A stretch of DNA of 50,781 bases from Clostridia bacterium (GTDB lineage Bacteria > Bacillota > Clostridia > Christensenellales > Borkfalkiaceae): the NCBI GenBank assembly GCA_017466825.1, contig JAFTTJ010000015.1, positions 1-50,781 of the forward strand, written 5' to 3'. Below the pieces are notes generated by a model. It saw nothing but the letters and a program-made list of their open reading frames with translations. It was not told where the DNA came from and searched no databases. Below are positions 15,438 through 23,863 of the stretch, piece by piece; the first letter of the stretch is position 1, and each line of letters starts with the position of its first letter. Position numbers and translations under genes: made by a program.

Positions 15438-18089
15438 TTATTGGGTGATTAAAGATACGGTATGAATTCTGGTAGTAAGACCGTAGAACGCCGAAAGTCC
15501 CGACTTGGGAGTAAGCGTAGATTTGTCAATCTTGCCTGCGTTGTAAGCGAAAAGGTCGTTTCTTTGATAGGTGGGAAGTTCTACCGCAAGTTGCATTACG
15601 ATATCGAGAGCGTCTTTATAGAAGTCTGAACGAACTGCCATATCGTCGGTCTTTCTCGCGTTGTCGATAATGTCGGAAAGTTCTTCAATAAGGTCGTATT
15701 CGTACTTATACTTGCTCGGGTTTGCAAGAATTTGCTTATAACCCCAGTTTAAGGTAGAAGTAGCCTTTGATTCCATGTGGTAAACTTGGTACATATCGGG
15801 GTCGATAGTAGAGCCCCAAGCGGCTGCCCAAACGGTGAGTTCACCGTTTGAAAGTTTTGAAAGGGCGTTTGCATCCGTCTTGGTTATGATGTTAAAGCCG
15901 ATAGTGTTAAGAAATTGACCTGCTTGATACATTGCAGCCCACGCTGGGTGGTCTTTTTCTTCGCCGGCTATGGTAAAGGTATACGAAAGTTTGTGTCCGT
16001 TATTCGTATAAACACCGTCGCCACCTACGGTAAAGTCTGCGCTTTCAACGAGATATTTAATAAATTCTTTTTGCTCGTTTAAAGTCATGGTATAACCCGC
16101 TTTCCAACCCTTCTTTTGTACGTAGTTTTTATAGTCGGGGCTTACTACCGAAAGGTCTTCGGGGATAGGCGAGCCGACGTAAGGATAATATGCGGTTGCG
16201 CCCTTGGGATAAGCCCAACTTTCAAGCGACATAGGTCTAAAGATGGGTTGAGCCGAAGTTTGGTAATAACTTACGCAAAGTTGGGTGTTGATAGAGTGCA
16301 TAATCGCTTGTCTTACCTTAGTATAAGGTATTTTACCTGCGTTTACGCCGATATAACCGTAACCCATGGTACGAACCGATTCGTTTTCAATACCCTGACT
16401 CTTTTTAGAGTTGAGTTCGGCTTCGGTTTCGGGTTTAGCGTTGGGTTCGGCAAAGTCGATAACGCCTTCGTAAAGGTTGTTGAGCATTTGAGCCGAAGCA
16501 ACTACGTAATAACGGATATTTTTAATCTTAGGAGCGCCGAGTACGTAGTAGGGGTTTCTTTCAAAGTAGATAACGCCCTTGTCGTAGAAGTCGCTTTCTT
16601 TTACGTTGGTAAGACCACCGCTCGCCTTACTTGCAGCGTAAGGACCTGCGCCCATAGGAAGACCTATTTTGTTGGGGTCTTTAACTACGTCTTGCATAAA
16701 GTCTTGGCTACCTTTCTTTACGCCGAAGTGGTTTATATAGTCGAACTTAGCAATTTCTTCAGCGCTTGAATAATAACTCATTGGAGCGATACCAAACGAG
16801 AAGTTCCAAATTGCCTTGGGGTCGATATTGTTAATGGTAATCGAAAGGACTTCGTTACCGCTCTTTACAGAGCCGTCTTTATTGTATTCAGGTTTGTCGT
16901 ATTTATCGCCGTTGGGAAGGGTTATAGACTTGTCTTTGTTTTCAAATTTAATACCCGAAATATTATTGATGCCACCGCTGGTAGAATCGAAATATTTACT
17001 CATTTCGGCATTTACGATATATTCTTGTAAAGAAGTTGCGGTTGCCCAGTAAGAAACGATTTCGTCTAAAGCGTTGGGATATTTATCCTTGTAAACGAAG
17101 TCAATCGCTTGTTCTTCGGTCATATTTCTAGCCTGAGTGTAATCGTTGTGAACAGAACTTACCATCTTGGCTTCTTTTTTGTTCCAAGTAATATAGCCTT
17201 CGTTATAAAGGAACATTTCTACGTCGCTAGCGAACATATTTTCATACGCCTTGCCCTTTTCGTCGAAAACTTTAAATTCGGCAAAAGAATCGCGAGAGTT
17301 AGAAAGGTCGGTTCTAAGTTCTTCTTTGAAAAGTTCGCCCGCTTTTGCGTAGTCTTGCAAAACGTTTGCGTAAGCGTCGATACCCGCTCTTTCTTCAGCG
17401 AGTTGTCTAATGCCTGCGTCAACGCTAGATACTTCTTCGTATTTAGCCATATCCTTTGCTTCGACTACGATTTCGATAAGAGATTCTATTCTCGTCCTTG
17501 CAGCCGTTTGGAATCTACTCATAAAGTTGTCTTGCTCGGTTTCGTTGTTGGTGTTGTAACGGTAAGCGTCAAGACCTACTATATCGGTAGAATAAATGGT
17601 GCTAGAACCCGTGTAAACGGGGTCGAGATATACGTAAAGGTTAAACAAAACGTCCTTTATCGTAAGGTAAGATCCGTCTGAAAATCTTACGTTGTTTTTC
17701 AAAACGAAGTAATAAGTCGTTTTAAGGTCTACGTCTTCTTCACCGCCGTTGTCTACGATCAATAAATCTTGAGTAACGGTGGGTTGATTTTCGCCGTATA
17801 CGGGCTTGCCGTCTTTGTCGTTTGAGAGCATGCCGATTTGAGTCATACCTACTACGCTACTGTCAGCCGCGTTGGTCGAGAAGAAGGGGTTGAAAACCCT
17901 GTCTACTTCGGCGCTTGAAAATACGAGCGGATCGGATTCGTTGTCGTAAATCTTTCCTACTACGCTTTCACCTACGGATTCAGAAGTAGATTCTTCACCG
18001 CAAGAAGCAAAAGCAAAGGTAGAAAATACCATCATAATTACTAAAACGATTGAAAGTAATTTGCTTGAAAATCTCTTTTTTGCGTTCAT
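15438..18089 (-). CDS. oppA: Oligopeptide-binding lipoprotein OppA (SBP_bac_5), oversized
   Basis: 883 aa, against 500-600 for most family members. A signal peptide with a lipobox-like FASC places the lipidated Cys at residue 30. Residues about 50-160 and 380-880 follow the SBP_bac_5 pattern (FSDGSYLTIKDVLFNLY; IYFERNPYY; TKVRQAIMHSIN). Between about 162 and 376 there is a mostly helical insert that I cannot assign. The protein should capture peptides outside the cell and hand them to OppBC. AGGAG lies upstream of the ATG. It follows the InlB-repeat lipoprotein by 33 nt and precedes oppB, so its gene order is the normal A-B-C-D-F. Confidence 0.93.
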   Translation of the reverse strand: MNAKKRFSSKLLSIVLVIMMVFSTFAFASCGEESTSESVGESVVGKIYDNESDPLVFSSAEVDRVFNPFFSTNAADSSVVGMTQIGMLSNDKDGKPVYGENQPTVTQDLLIVDNGGEEDVDLKTTYYFVLKNNVRFSDGSYLTIKDVLFNLYVYLDPVYTGSSTIYSTDIVGLDAYRYNTNNETEQDNFMSRFQTAARTRIESLIEIVVEAKDMAKYEEVSSVDAGIRQLAEERAGIDAYANVLQDYAKAGELFKEELRTDLSNSRDSFAEFKVFDEKGKAYENMFASDVEMFLYNEGYITWNKKEAKMVSSVHNDYTQARNMTEEQAIDFVYKDKYPNALDEIVSYWATATSLQEYIVNAEMSKYFDSTSGGINNISGIKFENKDKSITLPNGDKYDKPEYNKDGSVKSGNEVLSITINNIDPKAIWNFSFGIAPMSYYSSAEEIAKFDYINHFGVKKGSQDFMQDVVKDPNKIGLPMGAGPYAASKASGGLTNVKESDFYDKGVIYFERNPYYVLGAPKIKNIRYYVVASAQMLNNLYEGVIDFAEPNAKPETEAELNSKKSQGIENESVRTMGYGYIGVNAGKIPYTKVRQAIMHSINTQLCVSYYQTSAQPIFRPMSLESWAYPKGATAYYPYVGSPIPEDLSVVSPDYKNYVQKKGWKAGYTMTLNEQKEFIKYLVESADFTVGGDGVYTNNGHKLSYTFTIAGEEKDHPAWAAMYQAGQFLNTIGFNIITKTDANALSKLSNGELTVWAAAWGSTIDPDMYQVYHMESKATSTLNWGYKQILANPSKYKYEYDLIEELSDIIDNARKTDDMAVRSDFYKDALDIVMQLAVELPTYQRNDLFAYNAGKIDKSTLTPKSGLSAFYGLTTRIHTVSLITQ

Positions 18090-18122
18090 TTCTTTTCTCC
18101 TATTTTTATATTCGTCAAGTTT

Positions 18123-19307
18123 TTATTCGTTTATTACCGTTATTTGAACGGTGTTGTCCGAGATTTGGTTTTCGCCGTTTTCCTTATAGCAAACGCCGTC
18201 TTCTACAATCGTGAGATTATCTAAGTCAAAGCCTACGGGCAAGTTGCTTATCTTGTAACTTACCGAGCCCGAAATTGTTACGCCTTTAATAGTAGAATCC
18301 TTTGCGATTACGGCTACGGGGGCGAAGATTATTCTCTTTACGCCGGGATAGGTGTTTTTAATTTCTACCGTAAAGTCGCTAAACGTTGCGCCGTCTATAA
18401 TTGCGTTTTCGATATTGCCGAACAAACTTATGCAAAGGGTGTCGTTTTCGGTTGCGTTTTCAAGGTCGGGGTTTTTAACGAGCGCCGTAGTAGTAGCGTT
18501 GTATACCACCTTGAAATTACTCAATTTATAGCCGTTTCCGTAAAACTTCCTTTCGTTAAAATATTCAAAAGTGAGTTCTGTTCCGCCCATGTCGATATCG
18601 TTCATTAAATAAACGTCTTTCGCCTTGTTGTTTGCCGTCGTTATATCGTTTGCAGTATAGGCTATCACGAAGTCGCCCTTAACGGGTAAGTAGGACGCTA
18701 TTACGTTTACGTTAGAGTCGCCTTCTGCATCCTTGCCGGGGTGAACGAAACTCGTATCCCACGGTTCGCCGTCTTCGGTAAGAAATTCAAAGAAGGTATA
18801 TCCGTCTCTCTTTTCGGCGTAATCGTATCTATCTTTAAACTTGTCGCCCTTTTTGACGGTGTATACCGACTTTTCGGTAACGGGTACTATCTTTCCGTCT
18901 TCGTCAACGTAGCAAACGGTGTACGTACACTTTACGTCTTCTTCCCACTTGGCGTAAAGGGTTAGGTTTTCGGTAGTGGTAGAATTAAAATTCCACTCTC
19001 CCGAATAGGTAACTTCTTCGCCGTTTTGAGTCTTTTCGGTGTACCAACCGACGAGTTCGTAACCAGACCTTAGCACGGGGGCAAGTTTATCGTCGATTTC
19101 GTCAAGCCTTAAAATGGCTACGCCGTCTTCGTCGTAATCGTAATAATGAACTACGCTTTTAGGTGAATTTTTGTAATTACCGCCTTCAAGTTCAAACACG
19201 ATTTTAATTTTTCCGTCGTAAGGACTACTCTCTTCTTCCCCACAGGAAGAAAATGCGAATAAGGCGCACAGCGCCAAAATTAGAGCAATCAGTCTTTTAA
19301 TTTTCAT
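18123..19307 (-). CDS. Lipoprotein with an InlB B-repeat-like (Flg_new) domain
   Basis: 394 aa from the ATG at 19307, which has GGAG 8 nt upstream; a frame from 19337 adds ten residues without a good site. The signal peptide ends in a lipobox-like FSSC (Cys22). Residues about 30-120 match the Listeria-Bacteroides repeat (VFELEGGNY, GYELVGWYTE, LTLYAKWEE), and a second diverged copy follows (GYTFFEFLTEDGEPW). The last 180 residues look like a short right-handed beta-helix with a GLUG-like flavour (DVYLMNDIDMGG, FYGNGYKLSNF). It is the first gene of the opp-protease unit. A role in surface adhesion or substrate binding is inferred. Confidence 0.87.
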   Translation of the reverse strand: MKIKRLIALILALCALFAFSSCGEEESSPYDGKIKIVFELEGGNYKNSPKSVVHYYDYDEDGVAILRLDEIDDKLAPVLRSGYELVGWYTEKTQNGEEVTYSGEWNFNSTTTENLTLYAKWEEDVKCTYTVCYVDEDGKIVPVTEKSVYTVKKGDKFKDRYDYAEKRDGYTFFEFLTEDGEPWDTSFVHPGKDAEGDSNVNVIASYLPVKGDFVIAYTANDITTANNKAKDVYLMNDIDMGGTELTFEYFNERKFYGNGYKLSNFKVVYNATTTALVKNPDLENATENDTLCISLFGNIENAIIDGATFSDFTVEIKNTYPGVKRIIFAPVAVIAKDSTIKGVTISGSVSYKISNLPVGFDLDNLTIVEDGVCYKENGENQISDNTVQITVINE

Positions 19308-19465
19308 GTCTAAATCTCCGTATTTTTTCGACTGCATATTTTTTTGTAAAAAATTTTTTGAAAAATTTTGTTTTTGAGTGTAATTTTTCGCAATTATATA
19401 ATGTAATGTCGCGCGTGTTATAACGGGCGTTTATAACTCGTATAATTAAAGATTAACCCGCGCTC

Positions 19466-19491
19466 CCAACTTTAAAAAATTTTAAGGTTGG
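19466..19491. promoter_or_regulatory. 12-bp inverted repeat with 2-nt centre
   Basis: CCAACTTTAAAA and TTTTAAGGTTGG pair over 12 positions with one G-T wobble. It includes one of the AAGGT motifs. It lies about 160 bp upstream of the first opp-unit gene and could be an operator or a cruciform-prone site. Confidence 0.5.
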
Positions 19492-19730
19492 CTCTTTAAG
19501 TAAAATTTAAGGTTTTTACTCATTTTTGCTTGATTTTCCTAAGTTTTTTAATCGCTTTACCTTAAAATTTTACTATTTTTTTTGAAAAATGGTTATAAAA
19601 GGGCTTTTTTTTCCATTATAGTTAGTTTATTATATCATTTATCTCGCTTTTTGTCAAAAAATTTTAAGGTTCATTTTAAGTTTAAATGAAAAATTTTAAG
19701 GTTTGCCTTTCTTTTGATTGCATAAACCGC

Positions 19731-19752
19731 GCATATAAATATGTTTATATGC
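19731..19752. promoter_or_regulatory. Perfect 9-bp inverted repeat GCATATAAA
   Basis: GCATATAAA and TTTATATGC flank a TATG centre. TGCATAA-like half sites occur nearby at about 19718-19725 and 19780-19787. The site is about 120 bp upstream of the diiron-protein promoter and may bind a dimeric regulator (inference). Confidence 0.5.
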
Positions 19753-19869
19753 AATTTTTATTTATATTTTTAAGGTGTTTTGCATAATTATACGGCCGAT
19801 TTTTTGCTACCTTAAAATCGCCGTTGGGCGCGCAATGGGGAATTAAGGGGGACATGAAAAAATTTTTTC

Positions 19870-19899
19870 TTAACTTTTATACGGCTAAAAGAATATAAT
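19870..19899 (+). promoter_or_regulatory. Sigma-A promoter of the diiron protein gene
   Basis: TTAACT at 19870-19875, an 18-nt spacer and TATAAT at 19894-19899. The expected start of transcription is near 19906, which leaves a leader of about 20 nt with AAGGAG 7 nt before the ATG. The -35 is weak and the -10 is perfect. Confidence 0.7.
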
Positions 19900-19925
19900 G
19901 CAGTACGGAAAAAAGGAGATTTTAA

Positions 19926-21203
19926 ATGAATCCGTTTAACGAAAAACCAAGACCGCTTATAAAACTGATTGAAAACTGGCAAAGGCTTTACCCCCGCCCC
20001 TACGACCGTCGCGAAGTAGACCCGTATACGAAAACGCGTATTATTTTAATGAACGGCACGGAGTTTGAAGCCAACTGGTTTTCGCACGGGTTTGCTAGGC
20101 TAACCGACGACAACGACTTGCGCCGAGAGCTAGCGCTTACCCGCTATATTGAAAAGCAACAACAACTTAAAATTTCGCTTTTAAAACCCAAGGACGAAAG
20201 CATTTTAGAGCATACAATCGGCTACGAGCAACTCGCCGTAGACCTTACCGCAGAACTTGCCCAAAGGGAACTCGATTGCTACGTTAAAACGGCGCTCGAC
20301 TTCGCCCTTTTGGAAGATTTCGACCATCTTTATAGGTACGCTAACCTACTCGAAGGCGAGCAAGGGGTATTTGCCGAGTGGCTAGTGGGTAGATATACCG
20401 AAATCATGCCTGCCCGTCCGACTATTTCTCACCACAGACACCCCTTTGACAACGTAAAAAAGGGGCTAAACTCAAAGACGGCGGACGTACAAACCGTTCT
20501 TTCAACGATGATAATTACCGCTGCCGAACAGCAAACTATGAATTATTATATGAACGTTACCAATTTTGCAAAATCGGACGCAGGCAGACGGCTTTACCAA
20601 GAAATCGCTATGGTTGAAGAAGAACACGTAAGCCATTACGAGTCGCTGATGGACGCAGGTGCTAGCCAATTTGAAAAACTGCTTTGGCACGAGTACGCCG
20701 AGTGTTATCTATATTGGTCGTGTTATTCGACGGAAACCGACCCGTATATTAAAAATTTGTGGGAAGAAAACCTTTCTATCGAAATTTCTCATTTACATAA
20801 AGCGGTTGAACTACTGCGCAAATACGAAGGCAAAGAGTGGCAAGAAGTCATACCTTGCGGTGATTTCCCCGCGCCTATTTCCCTGCACGAAAACGTCGAC
20901 TACGTCCGCCGTATTTTAACTGATACCGTACAGTACACTTCGCTTAAAGACGACTACGCGCGCATTAAAAACTTGCCCGACGACGCCGACTTTTTCACCC
21001 TTCAAAATATCGTAAACCCCACGGTGGATATCGTTCCTTCGCATAACGTAATAGAGCAAACCATCCGTCGCCGTGGCGCGGACTACCGCTTTCAACTAGC
21101 GCCAAACCCCGTGCCCGAACTACGGGATAGGCGCAAGGATAACACTTCGGTCGGCAGAAAGCCCAATTCCGCCCCGTCAACCGACTTTTTCTGTAACGAT
21201 TAG
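19926..21203 (+). CDS. Ferritin-like diiron protein with two helical-bundle domains
   Basis: 425 aa, the only plus-strand gene in the window. Residues about 195-300 carry a complete ferritin/rubrerythrin-type metal set in order: Glu201, Glu231-x-x-His234, Glu256 and Glu286-x-x-His289. An earlier helical segment (about 95-145, ALLEDFDHLYRYANLLE) looks like a second, diverged ferritin-like bundle with an incomplete ligand set. The C-terminal 100 residues are basic and probably disordered. There is no rubredoxin-type Cys domain. It is probably cytoplasmic and may act in peroxide reduction or iron handling; the substrate is unknown. It has its own promoter and terminator, and several motif repeats lie upstream, so it is likely regulated. 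Confidence 0.85.
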   Translation: MNPFNEKPRPLIKLIENWQRLYPRPYDRREVDPYTKTRIILMNGTEFEANWFSHGFARLTDDNDLRRELALTRYIEKQQQLKISLLKPKDESILEHTIGYEQLAVDLTAELAQRELDCYVKTALDFALLEDFDHLYRYANLLEGEQGVFAEWLVGRYTEIMPARPTISHHRHPFDNVKKGLNSKTADVQTVLSTMIITAAEQQTMNYYMNVTNFAKSDAGRRLYQEIAMVEEEHVSHYESLMDAGASQFEKLLWHEYAECYLYWSCYSTETDPYIKNLWEENLSIEISHLHKAVELLRKYEGKEWQEVIPCGDFPAPISLHENVDYVRRILTDTVQYTSLKDDYARIKNLPDDADFFTLQNIVNPTVDIVPSHNVIEQTIRRRGADYRFQLAPNPVPELRDRRKDNTSVGRKPNSAPSTDFFCND

Positions 21204-21322
21204 TATGTTTTAAAGCAACGCAAAAAGCCTAACTATGCAAGCGTAAAATTTTTAGCATAGCGCTATAATAAACCTCTAACTTTCAACCGCAAGTTGGGTT
21301 GCTATTTAATTTTCAAACGAAA

Positions 21323-21354
21323 AGCGCGCGGGCTACTGCCCGCGCGCTATTTTT
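21323..21354 (+). terminator. Strong intrinsic terminator
   Basis: An 11-bp GC-rich stem (AGCGCGCGGGC with GCCCGCGCGCT), loop TACT, then ATTTTT. It lies 120 nt after the diiron protein stop. A-rich sequence on the other side (ACGAAA) gives only weak support for a bidirectional role. Confidence 0.9.
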
Positions 21355-21402
21355 GGTCTATTTAACTATATTTTTGCCAATAATCGACTTATAGGCGGCT
21401 AT

Positions 21403-21435
21403 TTACTGCTTTCTCCACACCATTTTGTCAATAAT
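21403..21435 (-). pseudogene. Displaced 3' end of a capG/wecB-type epimerase gene
   Basis: Read on the minus strand this gives IIDKMVWRKQ and a stop. The intact epimerase gene at 23967 ends VVDKMVWRKS and a stop. The DNA shares the 13-mer ACCATTTTGTCAA (21419-21431 and 23983-23995), and most of the differences around it are at third codon positions. No further epimerase sequence is seen upstream of it. It is therefore a remnant of only about ten codons, lying just beyond the end of the nuclease gene. Confidence 0.7.
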
Positions 21436-21479
21436 CCAAATCCGCTTAGCACCTAGCAAAATTCGTGTTTTCAACACGT

Positions 21480-23846
21480 TTAATCCTTGTTTTTATTTCT
21501 TTTTATCGCCCTTCTTCTTTCTTCCCAGCATTTCGGACAACCTGCTCCCTTGCTTCTACTATTTATTATCGCTTCCCATTCGTGCCCAAACTCGCATTGC
21601 CACCATACTTTTTTATTTGTACCACGCATTACATCTCTAGGAGTTAAATCGCCATTTTTTGTAGGATGCCATTCTTTCGCTAATATTGGGCTAGTAGTTT
21701 CTAAATCATTCTCCCCCGCTAAAAGTTTTTGACCTGCGCAATAAGGGCACCCTCGGCCATTGCTCCTACTTGAAATAGTAGCCATCCATTCATGTCCTTT
21801 AGAACATTTCCACCATGCTTTTTTATTTGTTCCACGCATTACGTCTCTAGGAGTTAAATCGCCATTTTTTGTAGGATGCCATTCTTTCGCTAATATTGGG
21901 CTAGTAGTTTCTAAATCATTATCCCCCACCAAAAGCTTTTGACCTGTGCAATAAGGACATTCACAGCCATTGCTCCTACTTGAAATAGTAGCCATCCATT
22001 CATGTCCTTTAGAGCATTTCCACCACACTTTCTTATCAGAACCTGCGGTTAGTTCAGTTGGTGCAAATTTTATATTTTTGCCAAAATTCCATTCTTGAGT
22101 AAGTCGCGGATTTATAGTTGCCAAGTCATTATAACCCACAAAAACTTTTTTCCCAGCGCAAAACGGACAACCACCACCTTTATTCCTGGCAGCAACTGAT
22201 GCTTTCCATTCGTGCCCACATTTACCATTCCACCATACAACTTTATTAGAATTTGCCGTAACGCATGTAGCTGAAATTTTTCTATTTTTTGTAGGGTGCC
22301 ATTCTAATGCAAGTGGTAAATTGGCAGTTCTCAAATCGTTAAACCCTTCTAATACTTTTTTGCCACCACAATATGGACAGCCTGCTCTTTTTCTACTATT
22401 TATTGTTGCTTCCCATTCGTGCCCAAACTCGCATTGCCACCACACTTTTTTGTTTGAACTATACGAAACATGTTCAGGTTGTAATTTCCCGTTTTTAATA
22501 GGATGCCACTCTTTTGCAATAGACGGATATATGGCATGCAAAGATTTTTCTTTTTCGCTTTCAATATACTGCTCATAAATCTTAAACCTATCTCTTGAAA
22601 CATCAATATCTACATCTAAAAACAATTTAGTAAATTTTTTTATATGATTTATTAATTTATAAATAGTATTTGATAACTCCTTTTCGGAATCTCCCACCCT
22701 ACAATATATAACATTGTTTTCTAAATCATCCCTTATACTCTCTTTTGTCTCTTTAATCCGCAATAAAAGTATCCCGTTTTCTTTTAACGTTTTTTCTTTA
22801 TCTAATTCTCTTTTCTTCGCAGCGCTCCCATTATGAAAATACAAACCGTCGTACTCAACACCAATTTTATATTCTGGTAAATACACGTCTATTTCCGTTT
22901 TAGAATTAAGCATATAGCGATTACGCGCGGAATAAATTTTTCTTAAATAGAAAAATATTGCCTGCTCTGGAAAACTTGTTCTCATCTCGTCCGCACATTG
23001 GGGACATCCACAACCTGTACTTCTTTTATTCACGCTTGATACCCACTCGTGTTCTTTATTGCATAACCACCAAACTCTTTTATTTGAACCCACAGTTACC
23101 TGCTGGGGCGTAAAGTTTCCATTTTTTATGGGATGCCATTCTTTGGCAAGACTCGGTAAAACTGTTGCAAGATCGTTAAACCCCACAAGAACCTTCTTCC
23201 CTATGCAAATAGGACAATTATTTCCATTACCCCTATTTGATATTTTAGCTTTCCATGTGTGACCTTTTTCGCATTGCCACCAAACGCTATTTCCGTTTCC
23301 AACGGTAACGTCCGTTGATTTTAATTCCCCGTTTTTAATCGGGTGCCATTGTTTCGCTAAGTCAGGTCTTACCGTTGCCAAATCATTAACGCCAACCACA
23401 ATTTTATGACCTGAACAAACGGGGCAATTTGCTCCCGCTGTTCTACTGTTTATAGCCGCTTTCCATGTGTGACCCTTTTCGCACTGCCACCAAACTTTTC
23501 TACTTGAATTTATTGTGACATCAATGGGTGTCAAATCCCCATTTAAAGTGAGGTGCCATTGCGATGCTAATTCGGGATTATTTTCATGCAACGATCCTCT
23601 TTTTTTTATAATGTTTTTTAATCGGCTTTCTTTACGCTGTTTTTCTGCACAAATAGGACATCCTCGCCCCTTACTTCTATGATTAGGATTGGAAACCCAC
23701 GAATGTCCATTAACACATTTCCACCAAACTTTTTTAGCTGAACCATACGTAATCTTTTTAGGATCTAATCCTATCGCATTATTTTTATCCCAATCCCATT
23801 CGCTCATTAATTCTTGATTATCTATAATATATGTTTTTTGTCTCAT
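21480..23846 (-). CDS. Zinc-ribbon-array protein with an internal Vsr/DUF559-like nuclease
   Basis: 788 aa. Nine modules with a period of about 70 aa follow the pattern WHPxKNG...VWWxCxxGHxW...CPxC, like the treble-clef/zinc-ribbon DUF4379 family: four before and five after a core at about 288-405. The core has features of PD-(D/E)XK nucleases of the Vsr/DUF559 type: Glu294 (PEQA), Asp320, and EYDG at 331-334 with His338, then GILLLRIKE. Module 6 has its first Cys shifted (WWNGKCGHEW). The modules probably bind DNA (inference). The start has AGGTG close upstream. It shows no partner gene. Its DNA uses fewer ACG/GCG-type codons than the opp genes, suggesting transfer. It could be a defence or homing-type nuclease; neither is shown. 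Confidence 0.85.
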   Translation of the reverse strand: MRQKTYIIDNQELMSEWDWDKNNAIGLDPKKITYGSAKKVWWKCVNGHSWVSNPNHRSKGRGCPICAEKQRKESRLKNIIKKRGSLHENNPELASQWHLTLNGDLTPIDVTINSSRKVWWQCEKGHTWKAAINSRTAGANCPVCSGHKIVVGVNDLATVRPDLAKQWHPIKNGELKSTDVTVGNGNSVWWQCEKGHTWKAKISNRGNGNNCPICIGKKVLVGFNDLATVLPSLAKEWHPIKNGNFTPQQVTVGSNKRVWWLCNKEHEWVSSVNKRSTGCGCPQCADEMRTSFPEQAIFFYLRKIYSARNRYMLNSKTEIDVYLPEYKIGVEYDGLYFHNGSAAKKRELDKEKTLKENGILLLRIKETKESIRDDLENNVIYCRVGDSEKELSNTIYKLINHIKKFTKLFLDVDIDVSRDRFKIYEQYIESEKEKSLHAIYPSIAKEWHPIKNGKLQPEHVSYSSNKKVWWQCEFGHEWEATINSRKRAGCPYCGGKKVLEGFNDLRTANLPLALEWHPTKNRKISATCVTANSNKVVWWNGKCGHEWKASVAARNKGGGCPFCAGKKVFVGYNDLATINPRLTQEWNFGKNIKFAPTELTAGSDKKVWWKCSKGHEWMATISSRSNGCECPYCTGQKLLVGDNDLETTSPILAKEWHPTKNGDLTPRDVMRGTNKKAWWKCSKGHEWMATISSRSNGRGCPYCAGQKLLAGENDLETTSPILAKEWHPTKNGDLTPRDVMRGTNKKVWWQCEFGHEWEAIINSRSKGAGCPKCWEERRRAIKRNKNKD
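21554..21960 (-). repeat. Near-identical module DNA within the nuclease gene
   Basis: DNA of modules 8 and 9 is nearly identical over most of the front half at an offset of exactly 210 bp (for example 21611-21710 against 21821-21920). The back half of module 9 (21554-21617) instead matches module 5 (22393-22456), including an identical run of about 35 bp. Module 9 is therefore a mosaic of an 8-like front and a 5-like back. Confidence 0.85.
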
Positions 23847-23863
23847 ATTTCACCTAAAAACTA

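Larger units (their letters stand above)
19466..19820. repeat. Cluster of about seven AAAATTTTAAGGT-like motifs
   Basis: Copies are visible near 19477-19488, 19502-19513, 19559-19571 (reverse), 19658-19670, 19689-19702, 19764-19776 (weaker) and 19808-19817 (reverse, weaker). The shared core is TTTTAAGGT or its complement. Copies occur in both orientations and the spacing is irregular. The sequence does not match the CodY, Fur or CIRCE consensus that I know. They could be operator sites for the diiron gene or the opp unit, or decayed repeats. Confidence 0.7.
19308..19925. other. AT-rich divergent intergenic region
   Basis: About 620 bp separate the minus-strand opp unit from the plus-strand diiron protein. 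No gene is supported on either strand. It contains repeated AAAATTTTAAGGT-like motifs, two inverted repeats and the plus-strand promoter, listed separately. The minus-strand promoter for the opp unit must lie here. Candidate -10 boxes such as TATAAT near 19395-19401 lack a convincing -35, so I do not fix its position. Confidence 0.8.

Noticed and set aside
16116-16769. 217-aa plus-strand frame
   Set aside because: It is antisense to oppA, with no family match or start signal.
19854-19925. Riboswitch in the leader of the diiron protein gene
   Set aside because: The predicted leader is only about 20 nt long, too short for a riboswitch.
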